A stretch of 64,000 nucleotides of DNA from G965230065 sp965230065 (GCA_965230065.1 OZ245942.1:3038001-3102000), one strand, 5' to 3'; shown: positions 16,970 through 25,275, numbered from the stretch's first letter. Program-made: numbers and translations. The notes: generated from the letters alone by a model not told the origin.

Positions 16970-18832
16970 CTACTTCCTCGCCATCAAATTACAAGACTCC
17001 ACCATACGGATAAACTCCATACGATAGCCTTCTGTGTCTTCCCCTTTCGCTGCTTTGGCTAACTGAATTACTCCATCGTAAGTAAGGTCTCCCTTGAATT
17101 CAGAATCACGCAGCAACATACCGAAACCTGCTACAGAGGCTGCGAACCGGAAATTATCGGAGGTGTTTTTCAGGGAAACTTTACGGTCTTTCACCGCTTG
17201 TACAATAAGCTGGCTTTTGTTAGCATCCGGGGCTTTATAGCGCAGCTTGAGCGTCATCAACTCTGCTGAGTTGTAAGCCGAAGGGTCAATTTGCTGCTTT
17301 TGGTATTTGAGCGGGTCTACCAGATGCAAAGGTTCTTCAGTGGTTTCAGCACCAGCCGGAATAATTTCGTACATGGCGGTTACGGTATGGCCCGAACCCA
17401 GTTCCCCCGCGTCTTTTTTGTCGTTATTAAAATCTTCGTTTTTCAAAGCCCGGTTTTCGTACCCAATCAATCGGTAGGCCTGCACTTTGGCCGGGTTGAA
17501 TTCTATCTGGAACTTCACATCTTTGGCGATGGTAAACAAAGTACCGCCAAACTCACTGACCAGCACTTTTTTGGCTTCCTGTATATTGTCGATATAAGCA
17601 TAATTTCCGTTGCCTTTATCGGCCAGGAGTTCCATTTTAGAATCTTTATAATTGCTCATACCGAAACCCAAAACGGTAAGGAAAACCCCTTCTTCCCTTT
17701 TCTGTTCAATCAATCTTTCCATGGCTGCATTGCTGGAAACTCCGGTGTTAAAATCCCCATCGGTAGCCAAAATCACCCTGTTGTTTCCTTCTTTCTGAAA
17801 GTTTTCTTTTGCTACCTCGTACGCCAGACGAATGCCTTCACCCCCCGCTGTGGAGCCACCTGCCTGTAAGTTGTCAAGGGCTTGTAAAATCTTTTCCTTT
17901 TCTTGCCCGCTGGTAGAGGGCAACACCAAGCCTGCAGCCCCGGCATATACTACAATAGCCACGCGGTCAATAGGACGGATTTGGTCAATAAGCATCCTGA
18001 AACCAGCTTTGAGCAAAGGCAGTTTGTTAGGCGAGCTCATAGAACCAGACACATCAATCAGGAACACCAGGTTGGAAGGGGGCAGGTTTTCCGTAGGAAT
18101 TTTTTTTCCCTGCAACCCAATATGTACGAGCTGGTGCTTTTCGTCCCAGGGGCAATCTGAAACTTCGGTATGCACGGCAAAGGGAACGTCATCTTTTGGC
18201 CCGGTATAGTCATAATCAAAATAATTGACCATTTCTTCAATGCGCACCGCGTCTTTGGGAGGCATTTGCCCCTGGTTGATAAACCGGCGGATGTTGCTGT
18301 ACGAAGCCGCATCCACATCAATAGAAAAGGTAGAAAGCGGGTTTTTGGTAGCTTCCAGAAAAATATTTTCATGGATGGCCTCATATTCTTCCGTATTGAA
18401 ATTGGGCAGGGCTTCATCTTCAGCCATGTAATAGCCCGGTGCCTGGGCAGGAACTGATTTTGAAACAGCACCTGTTACAGAACTCCTTTTTTCCTCGGCA
18501 AAAACTACCTCCACCACTTCACTCAGCTGCTGCACATCGGCATGCATTTTCACATTGATTTCTTGCTGTTCTTTTACTTTCACTTCCTGGGGTTCATAAC
18601 CGATAAAAGAAAAAATCAACACTGTTTTTTCAGATGAAATTTGGATTTGGTATTCCCCGTTTACGTCTGTAACTGTACCGTTTTTTGTGCCTTTCTCAGT
18701 GATATTTACGCCGGGCAGCGGGCTGCCATCATCGGCATCGGTAACTTTTCCTGTAATTGTTCTTTCGGGCACCGTACGAAAAGTAAGGGCCGTTAACATA
18801 AATGTTGCGATAATAAAGATGTACTTGCTCAT
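16970..18832 (-). CDS. VWA-domain protein with carboxypeptidase-regulatory-like N-terminus (YfbK-like)
   Basis: The product is 620 residues from the ATG at 18832 (MSKYIFIIATFMLTALTF, a signal peptide); an upstream ATG at 18880 is less likely. A carboxypeptidase-regulatory-like module spans about 25-98 (RTITGKVTDADDGSPLPGVN). A SusC-like strand follows (LSEVVEVV...SSVTGAVSKS). The von Willebrand factor N-terminal region is about 145-240. The VWA domain has a complete MIDAS motif DVSGSMS at 260-266, and a DUF3520-like C-terminal region follows. Such proteins are periplasmic or surface metal-dependent binding modules of unknown partner. It is divergent from the ECF sigma gene at 19132, whose downstream partner carries the same N-terminal module type. 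Confidence 0.9.
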   Translation of the reverse strand: MSKYIFIIATFMLTALTFRTVPERTITGKVTDADDGSPLPGVNITEKGTKNGTVTDVNGEYQIQISSEKTVLIFSFIGYEPQEVKVKEQQEINVKMHADVQQLSEVVEVVFAEEKRSSVTGAVSKSVPAQAPGYYMAEDEALPNFNTEEYEAIHENIFLEATKNPLSTFSIDVDAASYSNIRRFINQGQMPPKDAVRIEEMVNYFDYDYTGPKDDVPFAVHTEVSDCPWDEKHQLVHIGLQGKKIPTENLPPSNLVFLIDVSGSMSSPNKLPLLKAGFRMLIDQIRPIDRVAIVVYAGAAGLVLPSTSGQEKEKILQALDNLQAGGSTAGGEGIRLAYEVAKENFQKEGNNRVILATDGDFNTGVSSNAAMERLIEQKREEGVFLTVLGFGMSNYKDSKMELLADKGNGNYAYIDNIQEAKKVLVSEFGGTLFTIAKDVKFQIEFNPAKVQAYRLIGYENRALKNEDFNNDKKDAGELGSGHTVTAMYEIIPAGAETTEEPLHLVDPLKYQKQQIDPSAYNSAELMTLKLRYKAPDANKSQLIVQAVKDRKVSLKNTSDNFRFAASVAGFGMLLRDSEFKGDLTYDGVIQLAKAAKGEDTEGYRMEFIRMVESCNLMARK

Positions 18833-18981
18833 AACTTTTTTGTTTTTTCTTGTATGATGCAGGCACTCGCAGAATTCCATAAACTTTTTTGAAAAAAATA
18901 TAGAAAGTGTCCGCTACCGTTCCCCAGGTTTGTGTCTTTACCTAGAGTATAAACTCATTTATTTATAACACCTAGAACCAT

Positions 18982-19052
18982 GGTCTGTGGCACACAGAAC
19001 ATTTTGAAAATGCTGAAAATGCTGTTTTTAACCGTTCTGTGTGCCACAGACC
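18982..19052. repeat. Perfect 19-bp inverted repeat of the 'CTGTGGCACACAG' class
   Basis: GGTCTGTGGCACACAGAAC (18982-19000) is the exact reverse complement of 19034-19052; the loop is 33 bases. It lies between the divergent VWA and ECF sigma genes. Related sequences occur at 40071-40090, 42775-42793 and, weaker, near 15626-15640. It may be an RNA hairpin or a dimeric regulator site. Confidence 0.8.
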
Positions 19053-19131
19053 GGGGCTTAGGGGACACTTAGGAAAACTTTGTCAAACTTCAGTTTTTCC
19101 TTAACTTGAAAAACATTGGATATAACGGTTT

Positions 19132-19710
19132 ATGTTCTTCAAAAAAATCTTTCAAAAACCAGAAAAAGATGACGACGCACTCATCCGGCAATACAAAGCT
19201 ACGGGTGACCTGGCGGTGCTGGGAGAACTATATGACCGCTACATGCATCTGGTTTTTGGCGTTTGTATGAAGTATTTGAAAGAGGAAGAAGCCGCCAAAG
19301 ATGCTACCATGGATATTTTTGAAAAACTGGTTACCAGCCTGAAAACCCATGAAGTGCAAAACTTCAAAAGCTGGCTGCATGTGGTAGCCAAAAACCACTG
19401 CCTTATGCAACTGCGGACCGCCAAACGATTTGCTGAAAATGGTACGGCTGCTGACCTTACAAATATGGAATCAGAAGTGTTTCTGCATCCTAATGGTGAA
19501 GATACGGAAGAAGCGCAACTGTTGCTTATAGAAAAAGGCCTGGCAACCTTGTCGGGTGAACAAAAAGAATGTGTGGAGTTGTTTTATCTGCAACAAAAGT
19601 GCTATAAAGAAATTGTGGAAATCACCGGGTATGAACTGAAAAAGGTGAAAAGTTATATCCAAAATGGAAAAAGAAACTTGAAAATATTCGTTCAGGAATA
19701 CAATGAGTAA
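19132..19710 (+). CDS. ECF-type RNA polymerase sigma factor
   Basis: The 192-residue protein has region 2 (about 25-95: LYDRYMHLVFGVCMKYLKEEEAAKDATMDIFEKL, then FKSWLHVVAKNHCLMQLR) and region 4 (about 135-185: LATLSGEQKECVELFYLQQKCYKEIVEITGYELKKVKSYIQNGKRNLK). It overlaps by 8 bases the gene for a membrane protein with an anti-sigma-like cytoplasmic N-terminus. The pair therefore looks like a sigma/regulator unit in which a periplasmic state controls transcription. Targets unknown. Confidence 0.93.
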   Translation: MFFKKIFQKPEKDDDALIRQYKATGDLAVLGELYDRYMHLVFGVCMKYLKEEEAAKDATMDIFEKLVTSLKTHEVQNFKSWLHVVAKNHCLMQLRTAKRFAENGTAADLTNMESEVFLHPNGEDTEEAQLLLIEKGLATLSGEQKECVELFYLQQKCYKEIVEITGYELKKVKSYIQNGKRNLKIFVQEYNE

Positions 19711-21049
19711 CAAACAGGAACATAACACCCCCCTGAGTGCCGAACTGATGCAAAAGTACAGGGAAGGCAAGCTTTCGCCCCGGGAAATGCACCGGGTAGA
19801 ACGCCTGCTTCTGGAAAACCCTTTCTATGCCGAAGCCATGGAAGGGATGGACGAGATGGGTGAGAATGCTTCTTTGGATGTACCCATGGGCGATTTGAAA
19901 AGCCGGTTGCAACAACGGGCAGGCAATATGCAAAAAAGCATTCTTATGTACCGCCGTTCCTGGCAAATAGCAGCAGCGGTGGCATTGCTGGCCATATTTT
20001 CCTGGGTAGGGTATTTTTATTTTACCAATACACAAAACAATGAAGAAGAGCGAATGCTTTCTATGCAAAATGAGCCTGCTGAAAGCATTGAACCTGCTCC
20101 AGCCCCTGTAATTACAGAAGAAAGCACCCAAGACTTAGAGGAGGAAAAAGTAGCAGAACAGCTAAAAGACGAAATCATTTCAGTAAAGCCAGAAGAAGAA
20201 GCACCTGCGGGTAATGCGGAAGAGAAAGTTGTGCCTGAAGAGGAAATTGCCTACACCGATTTGGCAGAACCGGAAACTTTATCGCCTTTGGCTGCCCAGC
20301 CACCGGAAACAATGGCGGAAGAAGTACCTGATGAGCAACCGCTCGCTATTTCTAAAGTTCCTCAGGAAAATGCAGCACAGGCTTACCGGAGTTCCCGCTT
20401 ACTGAAAAGTGCGGATATTGGTGCTGATGTGGAAGGAGAAGGACGCCCGCTTTATACATTAAAGGGCAGGGTGATTTCCAGCGAGGACAAATCGGCTGTC
20501 CCAGGTACGAATGTAATCATAAAAAATACCAGTACGGCCATCACTACCGACGTGGATGGGAACTTTCAACTGGAAGTGCCGGAAAACCAGAATGAAGTGG
20601 TGTTCAGTTCTATTGGTTATCAGACGAAAGAAAAAAAGATAACAGCGGCCGACTCTAACCTGACTGTCGTTTTGGAACCGGATGTGGAGGCACTGAGCGA
20701 AGTGGTAGTGATTGGTTACGGTGCACAGAAAAAAGAAGATGTGACCGGAATCACCAGGGCACAACCCTCGGCTGGGTATGCTGCTTACAAAAGCTACCTC
20801 AAAGAAAATCTGCAATATCCCCAAGCTGCCAGGGAAAATAATATCGAAGGCGTGGTAAAAGTTGCTTTTGAAGTAAGTCCCACTGGAAAGCTACAGGATT
20901 TTTCTATTCAAAAATCACTGGGCTACGGCTGCGATGAAGAAGCCATCCGCCTCATTAAAGAAGGGCCGGGCTGGAAGGCTGCCACTTCCGGTGGCGAAGC
21001 AGTTTCTCAAAATATTACGGTGAAGGTGAGGTTTTCGATGAAAGATTGA
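19703..21049 (+). CDS. Inner-membrane chimera: anti-sigma-like N-terminus, regulatory-like domain, SusC TonB-box segment, TonB C-terminal domain
   Basis: The 448-residue protein has a cytoplasmic N-terminus (1-85, LSAELMQKYREGKLSPREMHRVERLLLENP, of the kind seen in Bacteroidota anti-sigma proteins). One transmembrane helix follows (about 87-107), then an acidic Pro/Glu-rich periplasmic linker (110-245) and a carboxypeptidase-regulatory-like sandwich (252-328). Residues 331-350 (LSEVVVIGYGAQKKEDVTGI) match the start of SusC-type receptors, where TonB docks. The C-terminus (358-446, YLKENLQYPQAARENNIEGVVKVAFEV) is a TonB C-terminal domain. Because it overlaps the sigma gene, a role as sigma regulator coupled to TonB energy is inferred. 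The domain mix is unusual. Confidence 0.85.
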   Translation: MSNKQEHNTPLSAELMQKYREGKLSPREMHRVERLLLENPFYAEAMEGMDEMGENASLDVPMGDLKSRLQQRAGNMQKSILMYRRSWQIAAAVALLAIFSWVGYFYFTNTQNNEEERMLSMQNEPAESIEPAPAPVITEESTQDLEEEKVAEQLKDEIISVKPEEEAPAGNAEEKVVPEEEIAYTDLAEPETLSPLAAQPPETMAEEVPDEQPLAISKVPQENAAQAYRSSRLLKSADIGADVEGEGRPLYTLKGRVISSEDKSAVPGTNVIIKNTSTAITTDVDGNFQLEVPENQNEVVFSSIGYQTKEKKITAADSNLTVVLEPDVEALSEVVVIGYGAQKKEDVTGITRAQPSAGYAAYKSYLKENLQYPQAARENNIEGVVKVAFEVSPTGKLQDFSIQKSLGYGCDEEAIRLIKEGPGWKAATSGGEAVSQNITVKVRFSMKD

Positions 21050-21070
21050 ATTTTATTGATGAATTGACAA

Positions 21071-21457
21071 TCATTCAACATCGGATTTCTCAGCTTTCAT
21101 ACCCTTTGATATTTTTCTGTATTTTTCACCCCAATCTGCAATGCTCTGGAGCATTGGGCGCATGGTTAAGCCCAGTTCGGTAAGTTCATATTCTACCCTT
21201 GGGGGCACTTCAGGATACACGATACGGTTCACCAGTTGGTCATTTTCCAATTCCCTTAACTGTGCAACGAGCATTCTCTCCGAAACATCCGGAATTTGCT
21301 TGCGGAGCTGACTGTACCTCAATTTTCCATTTGCTATCAGCCTCCATAGAATATTTGACTTCCATCTGCCGCCGATGAGCGAAAGAGCAAAGCCCATTCC
21401 ACAGGTTGTATTAATCTTTTTTTCATTCAATGAGTTCGTAGAGTTTTTTTTTCTCAT
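21071..21457 (-). CDS. HxlR-family winged-helix transcriptional regulator
   Basis: The 128-residue protein has the HxlR core: CGMGFALSLIGGRWKSNILWRLIANGKLRYSQLRKQIPDVSERMLVAQLRELENDQLVNRIVYPEVPPRVEYELTELG. The Cys at about residue 19 just before the helix is the position used by several family members to sense reactive electrophiles. It is transcribed away from the SDR gene, and the direct repeat between them is a likely operator, so it probably controls the SDR and itself. Confidence 0.93.
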   Translation of the reverse strand: MRKKNSTNSLNEKKINTTCGMGFALSLIGGRWKSNILWRLIANGKLRYSQLRKQIPDVSERMLVAQLRELENDQLVNRIVYPEVPPRVEYELTELGLTMRPMLQSIADWGEKYRKISKGMKAEKSDVE

Positions 21458-21470
21458 TTCTTACTTTTTT

Positions 21471-21504
21471 GTTAGTACTTAACAATTTTGTCAGTACTTA
21501 CAAA
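21471..21504. promoter_or_regulatory. Likely HxlR operator: direct repeat
   Basis: GTTAGTACTTAACAA (21471-21485) and GTCAGTACTTACAAA (21490-21504) repeat with a period of 19 bases, about two helical turns, in the 104-base gap between the HxlR gene and the SDR gene. Each unit contains the AGTACTT core, itself nearly palindromic. Position and spacing fit binding by the winged-helix dimer. Confidence 0.6.
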
Positions 21505-21561
21505 TTTAAAGTAGGGGCCATAGTTTTACAACCTCATACAGTAAAACTAAAAACAAATAAC

Positions 21562-22305
21562 ATGAACCGATTAAAAAACAAAGTTGCATTCATCACAGGC
21601 GGTAGCCGGGGCATGGGTGCGGCCATTGCTTTACGCCTGGCACAGGAAGGTGCTGATATCGTTTTTACACATTCAGGAAATCATCAGGAAAAGGCTGATG
21701 CTGTAATGGAACGGGTAAAAAAAGAGGGAGGCAGGGTAATGGAAATTGTAGCCGGCAACGAAAATGCTGAAGAACTGATAGCCGCAATTGATACGACTTT
21801 CAATGAATTTGGAAAGGTTGATATTCTTGTCAACAATGCTGCGATTGTTACAACAGGGCCATTTTTGGACCACACCCTGGAAGATTTCGATCGTATCATG
21901 GCAGTAAACGTTCGGGCAGTTTTCATTGCGTCAAAATATGCAGCCCAACACATGAAAGATGGTGGGCGGATTATTAATATAGGCAGTAATCTGGCAGAAC
22001 GTCTTCCGATGCCAGGCATGAGTTTATACGCCATGAGTAAAACAGCCTTGATAGGATTAACCAAAGGGCTAGCCCGTGATCTGGGAAGCAGGCATATTTC
22101 TGTGAACTTGCTTCAGCCAGGTTCCACCAATACAGACATGAACCCGGAGGATGGTGAAATTGCACCCGCACAAAAAAGCATGATGGCTATCCAACGGTTT
22201 GCACAGCCCGATGAAATTGCAGGCCTGGTAGCTTACCTGGCCAGTGATGAAAGCCAGATGGTTACCGGAACTACCCTGACAATGGATGGAGGGTTTAATA
22301 TTTGA
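21562..22305 (+). CDS. Short-chain dehydrogenase/reductase (3-oxoacyl-ACP-reductase-like)
   Basis: The preferred start is the ATG at 21562 (MNRLKNKVAFITGGSRGMG), giving 247 residues; an upstream TTG start at 21469 would run through the operator. The protein has the Rossmann motif TGGSRGMG, NNAA, a catalytic Ser in NIGSNLAE and YAMSK (Tyr-x-x-x-Lys). It reduces or oxidises a carbonyl/alcohol with NAD(P). Substrate unknown. The divergent HxlR gene suggests induction by an electrophilic or toxic compound. A hairpin-T-tract terminator follows. Confidence 0.93.
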   Translation: MNRLKNKVAFITGGSRGMGAAIALRLAQEGADIVFTHSGNHQEKADAVMERVKKEGGRVMEIVAGNENAEELIAAIDTTFNEFGKVDILVNNAAIVTTGPFLDHTLEDFDRIMAVNVRAVFIASKYAAQHMKDGGRIINIGSNLAERLPMPGMSLYAMSKTALIGLTKGLARDLGSRHISVNLLQPGSTNTDMNPEDGEIAPAQKSMMAIQRFAQPDEIAGLVAYLASDESQMVTGTTLTMDGGFNI

Positions 22306-22314
22306 ATTTATTTT

Positions 22315-22343
22315 AAGAGGTGTATAACGCACCTCTTTTCTTT
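22315..22343 (+). terminator. Intrinsic terminator after the SDR gene
   Basis: AAGAGGTG (22315-22322) pairs with CACCTCTT (22330-22337) around a 7-base loop, followed by a T-rich run (TTCTTTT). It ends the SDR transcript 10 bases after the stop codon, before the convergent SRPBCC gene. Confidence 0.8.
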
Positions 22344-22364
22344 TCCTTTTAAGTCACAATAGTA

Positions 22365-22823
22365 TTATTTTTCACAAAACACAGTATACCGTTGCAAAAT
22401 ATAATCCCATCCATATTCCGAATTCATCGCTTGTTGATACTCCTCAGCACCCTCTCCGTGGTTTTCAAAATGGGCATGTTCTAATTCAATACTTGTTGTT
22501 CCTGAATTTTCCTGAAAACTCACGGTAATTTCGCTGGCTTTATCCGGATTGGGTTCGGGAACCCGTTGTGGGCTGATTTGCCATTTAAAGGTGATTTTTT
22601 TGTTTTCCTCAACTTCTGTTACCCGTCCCCAGTCACAACGAAAGCCAAAAGGGCCAATTTCGGTGCAAAGGCCGTTTTTTTTAGCATCTATTTTTATCTC
22701 CTTCAAATGGTGCTGCGACCAGGTATATTCCTTAGGCCACCACGCATTAAATTGGTTTACGAATGCATTAAAGGCTTTTTCTTTTGTAATTGGGACTGTG
22801 ATAGTTTTCTTAACCTTTTCCAT
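22365..22823 (-). CDS. SRPBCC/AHSA1-like ligand-binding protein
   Basis: The 152-residue protein matches the AHSA1/SRPBCC fold: VKKTITVPITKEKAFNAFVNQFNAWWPKEYTWSQ at the N-terminus, a central ITFKWQISPQRVPEPNP, and a C-terminal helix (YQQAMNSEYGWDYILQRY). These helix-grip proteins bind hydrophobic ligands, and stand-alone bacterial copies mostly lack a known function. It follows the truncated MFS gene by six bases and is the last gene of a minus-strand accessory series. Confidence 0.88.
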   Translation of the reverse strand: MEKVKKTITVPITKEKAFNAFVNQFNAWWPKEYTWSQHHLKEIKIDAKKNGLCTEIGPFGFRCDWGRVTEVEENKKITFKWQISPQRVPEPNPDKASEITVSFQENSGTTSIELEHAHFENHGEGAEEYQQAMNSEYGWDYILQRYTVFCEK

Positions 22824-22829
22824 GTTTAT

Positions 22830-23501
22830 TTAAACTTTGGCCGTTGCCTGCTTTTTTCTTTTAATGTTGAGTTTTTTTACTAATAATAGCAAGCTGGTAA
22901 ATGTCAAAAAAGCAGCAATGATATAAGGTATTCCCGGAAAATAAAATCCGGATGTATTATCCGAAGTAAAATATGAAAAGCTCATGGTCATCAAAGGTGG
23001 TGCGATAATCGTAGCCAGCCCCATTAAACTGCTCAGGCTGCCTTGTAATTCACCTTGTTCATTTTTTGGCACTAAGGCTGCTGCCATGCTTTGAAACCCA
23101 GTCCTTTGCACACTGCCTGTTACATACAATATCAATGCAGGAACAAGCAGCCACTGCCACGGGGTAAAAGCAATAAAGATAAGCCCTGTAATGGATAACA
23201 CAAGCCCGAGCAAAGTCATGGATTTATCCCCAAGTTGCTTTGCTAAAACACCTACGAGCCAGGACTGCACAATTATTGATAAGAATCCAAGAAAGGCCAA
23301 TGAATATCCAATAAATGCGGTATCCCAATTGAATTTTTCCATGGTGAAATAAGCCCAAACACTTGGCATACTATGGCCGGCAATAGCGATAAAGAACATG
23401 GCAATTGCCAAAGTGATGATCGTTGGAAATTTACTCAAATGTTTGAACGAGCCGAACGGGTTGGTCCTTTTACACTTTCCTTTTACCGTATAAGTCCATG
23501 T
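22830..23501 (-). pseudogene. C-terminal half of an MFS (TetA-like) efflux transporter
   Basis: The frame open from 23501 down to 22830 encodes TNPFGSFKHLSKFPTI followed by about six membrane helices (FFIAIAGHSMPSVWAYFTM, LLGLVLSITGLIFIAF and others). This corresponds to the second half of TetA-type major-facilitator exporters of about 400 residues. The first six helices are absent. The frame begins directly after, and in phase with, the stop codon of the small gene upstream, and has no ATG in a sensible place (only a TTG at 23438). A large N-terminal deletion is the simplest reading. Confidence 0.8.
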
Positions 23502-23774
23502 TTAGTTAACCTTCGCATTATCTTCAAGTTCAGCACATTCAAATCCTAGCCCAGCTATTTGCTTTTCAATCTGGACTGTGTGAATATCCTCATCACATTC
23601 CACACGCAATACCTTTTCCCAATCTTCCAGGTCTACATTGACGTGGTACACACCCTTCGTTTTTGTTAACTCACGGCATACCAGAGCGGCACTTTGTGCA
23701 TTGTCAATATTAGACCTGAATACCAGTATTTGACAGCTTTTTACTGCTACCTGATTAAATTCCATCAATTTCAT
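23502..23774 (-). CDS. Small HMA-like-fold protein without metal ligands
   Basis: The 90-residue protein fits a beta-alpha-beta-beta-alpha-beta pattern: ILVFRSNIDNAQSAALVCREL, VYHVNVDLEDWEKVLRVECD, then IEKQIAGLGFECAEL. This resembles heavy-metal-associated domains, but the metal-binding CxxC is absent. I recall similar short proteins throughout Bacteroidota; none has a known function. Start could be the first ATG (23774) or the one at 23765. Its stop codon abuts the MFS relic in the same frame. Confidence 0.7.
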   Translation of the reverse strand: MKLMEFNQVAVKSCQILVFRSNIDNAQSAALVCRELTKTKGVYHVNVDLEDWEKVLRVECDEDIHTVQIEKQIAGLGFECAELEDNAKVN

Positions 23775-24005
23775 ATCTGCGTCATATGTTAATACAAAAT
23801 CTTTTCTTTTTTCCTTGTTCCTAAAATTATCAACCCTACGACAATAATTATTGCTATTGAATCAAGCAATGTATCTGTAAGGCCGCTTTTATTTTTTAAT
23901 AATGTGCTACCAAAAATCAGATAATAATAGTTTCGTATCATTTTTATTAATTTTTTTAGTTTTGCTCAGAAAACCTCAAATCAGTTCTTAGGGAGCTTTT
24001 CAAGA
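23775..24005. other. AT-rich gap, nothing recognised
   Basis: No gene, repeat or terminator could be supported in these 231 bases between two minus-strand genes. Confidence 0.4.
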
Positions 24006-24734
24006 TTAAAACCTCATTTTATTCTCATTAAACACCAATTTCCAAATGCCCTGTCTTTTGTAATATACACTCGTGATTACCTGTAACAGTATGAATATCA
24101 TGAAATTGACTACAGCGTTTAATACCGGCACCGTGTCAATAGGAAGAAAGTAGGCCATAAGTACCACAATCACAGCGTTCAGCAAAATGCCCACTCCCCA
24201 GATAACAGTGGATATTCTCCACACATGGCGAAAGTTAGGCACACTTGTCCAAAGTGCGTTCAAATGGTTTTTGGAGACTTTCATCTGTTGGAGCAGGTAA
24301 GCTGCTATGGTAAAGACTAAGGGCCTTTTAAAAAGCAGGGATGCCAAGAAACCACTCCCGATGACTGCGGTAAAAAAACCACCTTTGGCCAGCATAAAGC
24401 GTGCATTACCCGTAATAAAAGTCATGGCCACACTAAAGCCCAAAATCGCCAGCGTGAATATTACCAGAAAATCAATTTTCCGCTTCTTTATCATCTGATA
24501 TAATTGAAAGCCCAGAATGGGCAGCGCACCTATCAGTAACGCAGAAAAGGCATTTACCCCCAACGCCCGAAGCCCATAGTATACGGCAAGGGGATAAACT
24601 ATGCTGAACAGTATGGGAAAGCCCAGGTTGCGGATAAGGCCTGATATCCTCTTTTTCATTTCAAAAGGTGGGGCAGGAGGGGTTTTCGGTTTCCTTGATT
24701 TCTCAAAGTTATTTTCTTCCCGGTACATGGCCAT
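24006..24734 (-). CDS. VC0807-family multi-pass membrane protein
   Basis: The 242-residue protein has a charged N-terminus (about 1-30) and six membrane segments (for example LGFPILFSIVYPLAVYYGLRAL, FSALLIGALPILGFQLYQMI, FTLAILGFSVAMTFITG, VWRISTVIWGVGILLNAVIVV). The pattern GVNAFSALLIGALPI ... KRKIDFLV ... FKRPL matches the VC0807 family, described only as membrane proteins. Function unknown. Part of a same-strand series of small accessory genes. Confidence 0.75.
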   Translation of the reverse strand: MAMYREENNFEKSRKPKTPPAPPFEMKKRISGLIRNLGFPILFSIVYPLAVYYGLRALGVNAFSALLIGALPILGFQLYQMIKKRKIDFLVIFTLAILGFSVAMTFITGNARFMLAKGGFFTAVIGSGFLASLLFKRPLVFTIAAYLLQQMKVSKNHLNALWTSVPNFRHVWRISTVIWGVGILLNAVIVVLMAYFLPIDTVPVLNAVVNFMIFILLQVITSVYYKRQGIWKLVFNENKMRF

Positions 24735-24803
24735 TTAAATTGTTTTTTCTTTTCTCTGCTTTAGATTCTTGTTTTTTTCCGTTCGTTAAAGTCTGATTTT
24801 TTA

Positions 24804-25247
24804 TTATTTCTGTTTTAAAATCGCCCAAATCAGGCTACTGAACCCGACAAGATTCAAGAGCGCCCGGGCCGAATGGGAGCATTCCCAATGCTTCCTGAGA
24901 AGTTCCCAGTTGGCTGGCAATTCGGTCCAGTTTAATGTCGCCTGGTTTGCAGGAAAAGTATAAATGAAAAAAATGCACAGGCTTATCACAAAAGTTGAAA
25001 GTGCAACAATTAAATATGGTAAAACGAATTTCTTTTTTCGCTCCATAAAAGCCCAGATACCTGTTAAGACGATTGCCCCTATTTCAAAAATTCCCAACAA
25101 CGACCATCCGCGGTATATATTTTGAACGGTGAGATAATCGTCTTTTGACAAAGGCAATTTGTTGGGCATCTCGAGCAAATGAGCCATTAATGCCGATAGT
25201 GTTATCGCTACAAATAGAATCGTTGTAAACCGGAGTGCATTTTTCAT
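24804..25247 (-). CDS. DUF1772-like (anthrone-oxygenase-type) membrane protein
   Basis: The 147-residue protein has four membrane helices and the DUF1772 landmarks: LMAHLLEMPNKLPLS early, RGWSLLGIFEIGAIVLTG, FPANQATLNWTELPANWELLRKHWECSHSARALLNLVGF late. The conserved W...LR..WE..H region is typical. Fungal relatives oxidise anthrones; bacterial members are uncharacterised. It lies 28 bases after the YdeI-like gene on the same strand. Confidence 0.78.
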   Translation of the reverse strand: MKNALRFTTILFVAITLSALMAHLLEMPNKLPLSKDDYLTVQNIYRGWSLLGIFEIGAIVLTGIWAFMERKKKFVLPYLIVALSTFVISLCIFFIYTFPANQATLNWTELPANWELLRKHWECSHSARALLNLVGFSSLIWAILKQK

Positions 25248-25275
25248 CTTACCCTAACTTTAAACAAGTGCGTTT

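Noticed and set aside
18833..18880. N-terminal extension of the VWA protein (ATG at 18880)
   Set aside because: It places 16 polar residues ahead of a good signal peptide that begins at the 18832 ATG.
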